Shown here: piece by piece, positions 62,050-64,000 of the stretch
Position numbering within the stretch: position 1 is the stretch's first letter
Layout: each line of letters begins with the position of its first letter
Assembly (NCBI RefSeq): GCF_027942865.1
Contig: NC_134509.1
Location: forward strand, 30,822,197-30,886,196
Length of the DNA stretch: 64,000 nt
Origin: Odontesthes bonariensis
Lineage: Eukaryota; Chordata; Actinopteri; Atheriniformes; Atherinopsidae
Direction of reading: 5' to 3'
Position numbers and translations under genes: made by a program
Notes under the pieces: model-generated
Database searches by the model: none
Told to the model about the DNA's origin: nothing
Seen by the model: the letters and a program-made list of their open reading frames with translations, nothing else

Positions 62050-62466
62050 TCTGCATTGTTACGTGTGGACTCTATCTGTCTACAGCTCTCACACTGGACT
62101 GTATGAACATCCATAAACTGCCAGTCGAGGCAGATGGCTGCTCTTCCTGAGTCTGATTGTGCTGGAGATTTCTTCCTGTTCAAAGGGAGTTTTTTTTTTT
62201 TTTTTTTCAAGCCACAGTCGCCTCCTGTACGCTCAGTGCGAGGGATTGAATCGTAGATAAGTTTCGATGCAATCTTTTCGTTTCCTTTGCTATTTGTTGA
62301 AATTGAATGAAATGGACTAATTTGGATTTTAATTAGTTAGGTTTGATAAGTTTATGATTGTATGATTATGAACTGGATAATGATGAATTGGACTGTATCT
62401 TGTAAGTGCCTTGAGATGACATTTGTTGTGATTTGGCGCGATAGAAATAAACCTGAATTTGATTTG
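62050..62466 (+). mobile_element. LINE 3' UTR fragment, probably Rex1/Babar type
   Basis: Contains GGCAGATGGCTGCTCTTCC, GGAGATTTCTTCCTGTTC, AAAGGGAGTTTTT and, at the end, AAGTGCCTTGAGATGAC and TGATTTGGCG, then GATAGAAATAAACCTGAATT and a (TTGAT)n-like tail. This block is the usual 3' end of an abundant fish non-LTR retrotransposon. No coding part remains. The family name is recalled from consensus features and is not certain. Confidence 0.65.
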
Positions 62467-64000
62467 ATTTAAACTGAAACTGTATAAACATGTAAAGCAA
62501 TGTATTTCACACTGAATTCTTCATATCCTGCGTCATCATCCTCTATTGCATAATATCCCTTTGGAGTATGAACTGGCAGATTTTCTTTCTCCTCCTTTTT
62601 CTTTTCAACAGCTTTAATCTTCCTTATTGTCCCACACAGCACCTCCACTGCTTTCCTCCATCTCACCCAAACATCTGAGCTGACTTTTAACATAAGAAAT
62701 ATACATTAGGGGAAATAAGCAACTGGAACTTCTCGTCGTCCTGTGCTCTTCTAAATAGTCAGTGTATTGGTCATATAGTCCACTCACTTAGTTAAGAGCA
62801 GCCATTTTCACACTGCAAACTCTCTAAAATAACTAATCATTTGGATTCCTTCACTTAAACATAATTAAGAATAATTATTGGAAATAAAAGTGAAAAGAAT
62901 TTTGAGCCTTATGATTGACTGACTGACTGTTTAAAATGTAATGTTTGGGGGATGTTTCTGTTAATCCTTTGAAAGAAAAGAGACATTTTCCTTCCCCATA
63001 GATATAAATATCTCTTGTATTTGCCAGCTGGAAACAAACTTCACAGAAATCTTCTGAATATTTCTGTACCCATGCAGCTCTCTGCTGTCAGTTCCTCATG
63101 AAGTTAATTTTTCAGCAGACCTGTTAAAAAGTCAGTTTTGAAACGGTCGCTGAAATACACAGCGAATGAAATGACAAAACCGTTAAATATGCATATTTAA
63201 CGGTTTTATTTGCATTGATTCTCCTGAAACTACAACATTCATCAAACAGGATGACTATTGCCCCTCTGTGGCTATTTGACATCCTTGGACATATGGGCTT
63301 AATGTGCTTGACTGGCCTTTCTGTTCGTCCCTTAGATTTTGGCAGGTTTCCACATATTGTGCTGCATTGAAATCAACGTTTAGTTTTTCCTCTCAGCTGG
63401 GATCTTCAATTGGCCAGTGAGGATTTTTTTTTAACTTTCTCTAAAATGCTTATTCCGTTCAATGTGGTACACACTTTCGTATACATGACAGAAATAGTGA
63501 TTGATCTAAGTGAGCTTTTACATTGTTAGTGGAAATATGTAAAATATAATAAAAAAATAAAAGATAAATGGTATTTGATACAAGAGAATCAATTTAAATT
63601 ATTCTGTAAATTGAATCAGACAATCAGACACTTCAACCATCTCATATCAGAACACTTTGAATGATTTCTAGATGAGAATCTGCACCTCTTCTCTTTAAAC
63701 GAGACCAGTCTCTTGGTACATTACTCTCCAAAGCAGAATACCTCAATGACTAGCATGTGACTGAGTCGGCCCTTTTTTTTTCTTGATTCAAACAGAGTAA
63801 ATGCAAAGTTTACGGTCCTTCATTTTGTTGTTACCTTAAATTTTCTGTTTGGATGGTAATTTAAACAGACAGCGGTGAAAATAAAGAAAATAACTTTTGA
63901 AAAAAAATGTCTGAATTGAGACCTAATTTGGATTATGGATCTTCTTTCAGAAATTGGCAAACTGCTCCTATTTAGTCACCCCTCAGCTGTCAAATATATG
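62467..64000. other. Window end, nothing firm
   Basis: AT-rich DNA. One minus-strand frame (62469-62693), discussed as a finding, looks more protein-like than its surroundings. Otherwise no feature could be supported. Confidence 0.4.

Noticed and set aside
1-64000. Retroviral, LTR, Polinton or other virus-derived elements
   Set aside because: No paired long terminal repeats, gag/pol/env motifs or capsid genes were seen. The only reverse transcriptase segments are L2 LINE.

Overview
This is vertebrate nuclear DNA, almost certainly from a teleost fish. The genes are split by GT-AG introns and match known vertebrate families along their whole length. The repeats are of teleost type: a Tc1 transposon, L2 LINEs with a (TGCCT)n tail, tRNA-headed SINEs, TTAA-target MITEs and a hAT MITE. 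I see no virus-derived element, CRISPR array or bacterial-style operon.

Left part (about 2-27 kb) is compact and genic. ccdc130/yju2b (minus) and an intronless TFIIIA gene, gtf3a (plus), are head to head over a short shared promoter. A persephin/artemin-type GDNF-family ligand gene (plus) lies alone behind a TATA box and runs tail to tail into wdr83 (minus). wdr83 and wdr83os (plus) are again head to head. I could assemble ccdc130 (406 aa), gtf3a (359 aa), the ligand (181 aa), wdr83 (317 aa) and wdr83os (106 aa) completely, with every splice phase consistent. Their roles are spliceosome-associated factor, 5S rRNA transcription and 5S RNA binding, RET-GFRalpha ligand, MAPK/spliceosome WD40 scaffold, and ER translocon (PAT complex) subunit. 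ccdc130, wdr83, wdr83os and persephin all map to human 19p13, so the block looks like an orthologous segment; gtf3a does not fit and may be an inserted retrocopy.

Right part (about 30.7 kb to the end) looks like the 5' part of one long gene on the plus strand: a GC-rich non-coding first exon with a 63-codon upstream ORF, a 12.7 kb intron, one N-terminal coding exon (129 codons, family not recognised), then at least 19 kb with no further exon I can support. The introns hold L2 pieces, SINEs, a hAT MITE, microsatellites and pyrimidine tracts.

The most notable structures are: (1) a near-identical inverted pair of 600 bp TTAA MITEs bracketing ccdc130-gtf3a; (2) in a wdr83 intron, a Tc1 element whose otherwise open transposase is split by an 867 bp, almost perfectly palindromic TTAA element; (3) a ccdc130 5' splice site that is the first repeat unit of a GT microsatellite; (4) the intronless TFIIIA with a non-AUG-capable leader and an overlapping upstream AUG. 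I found no convincing wholly new biological system.
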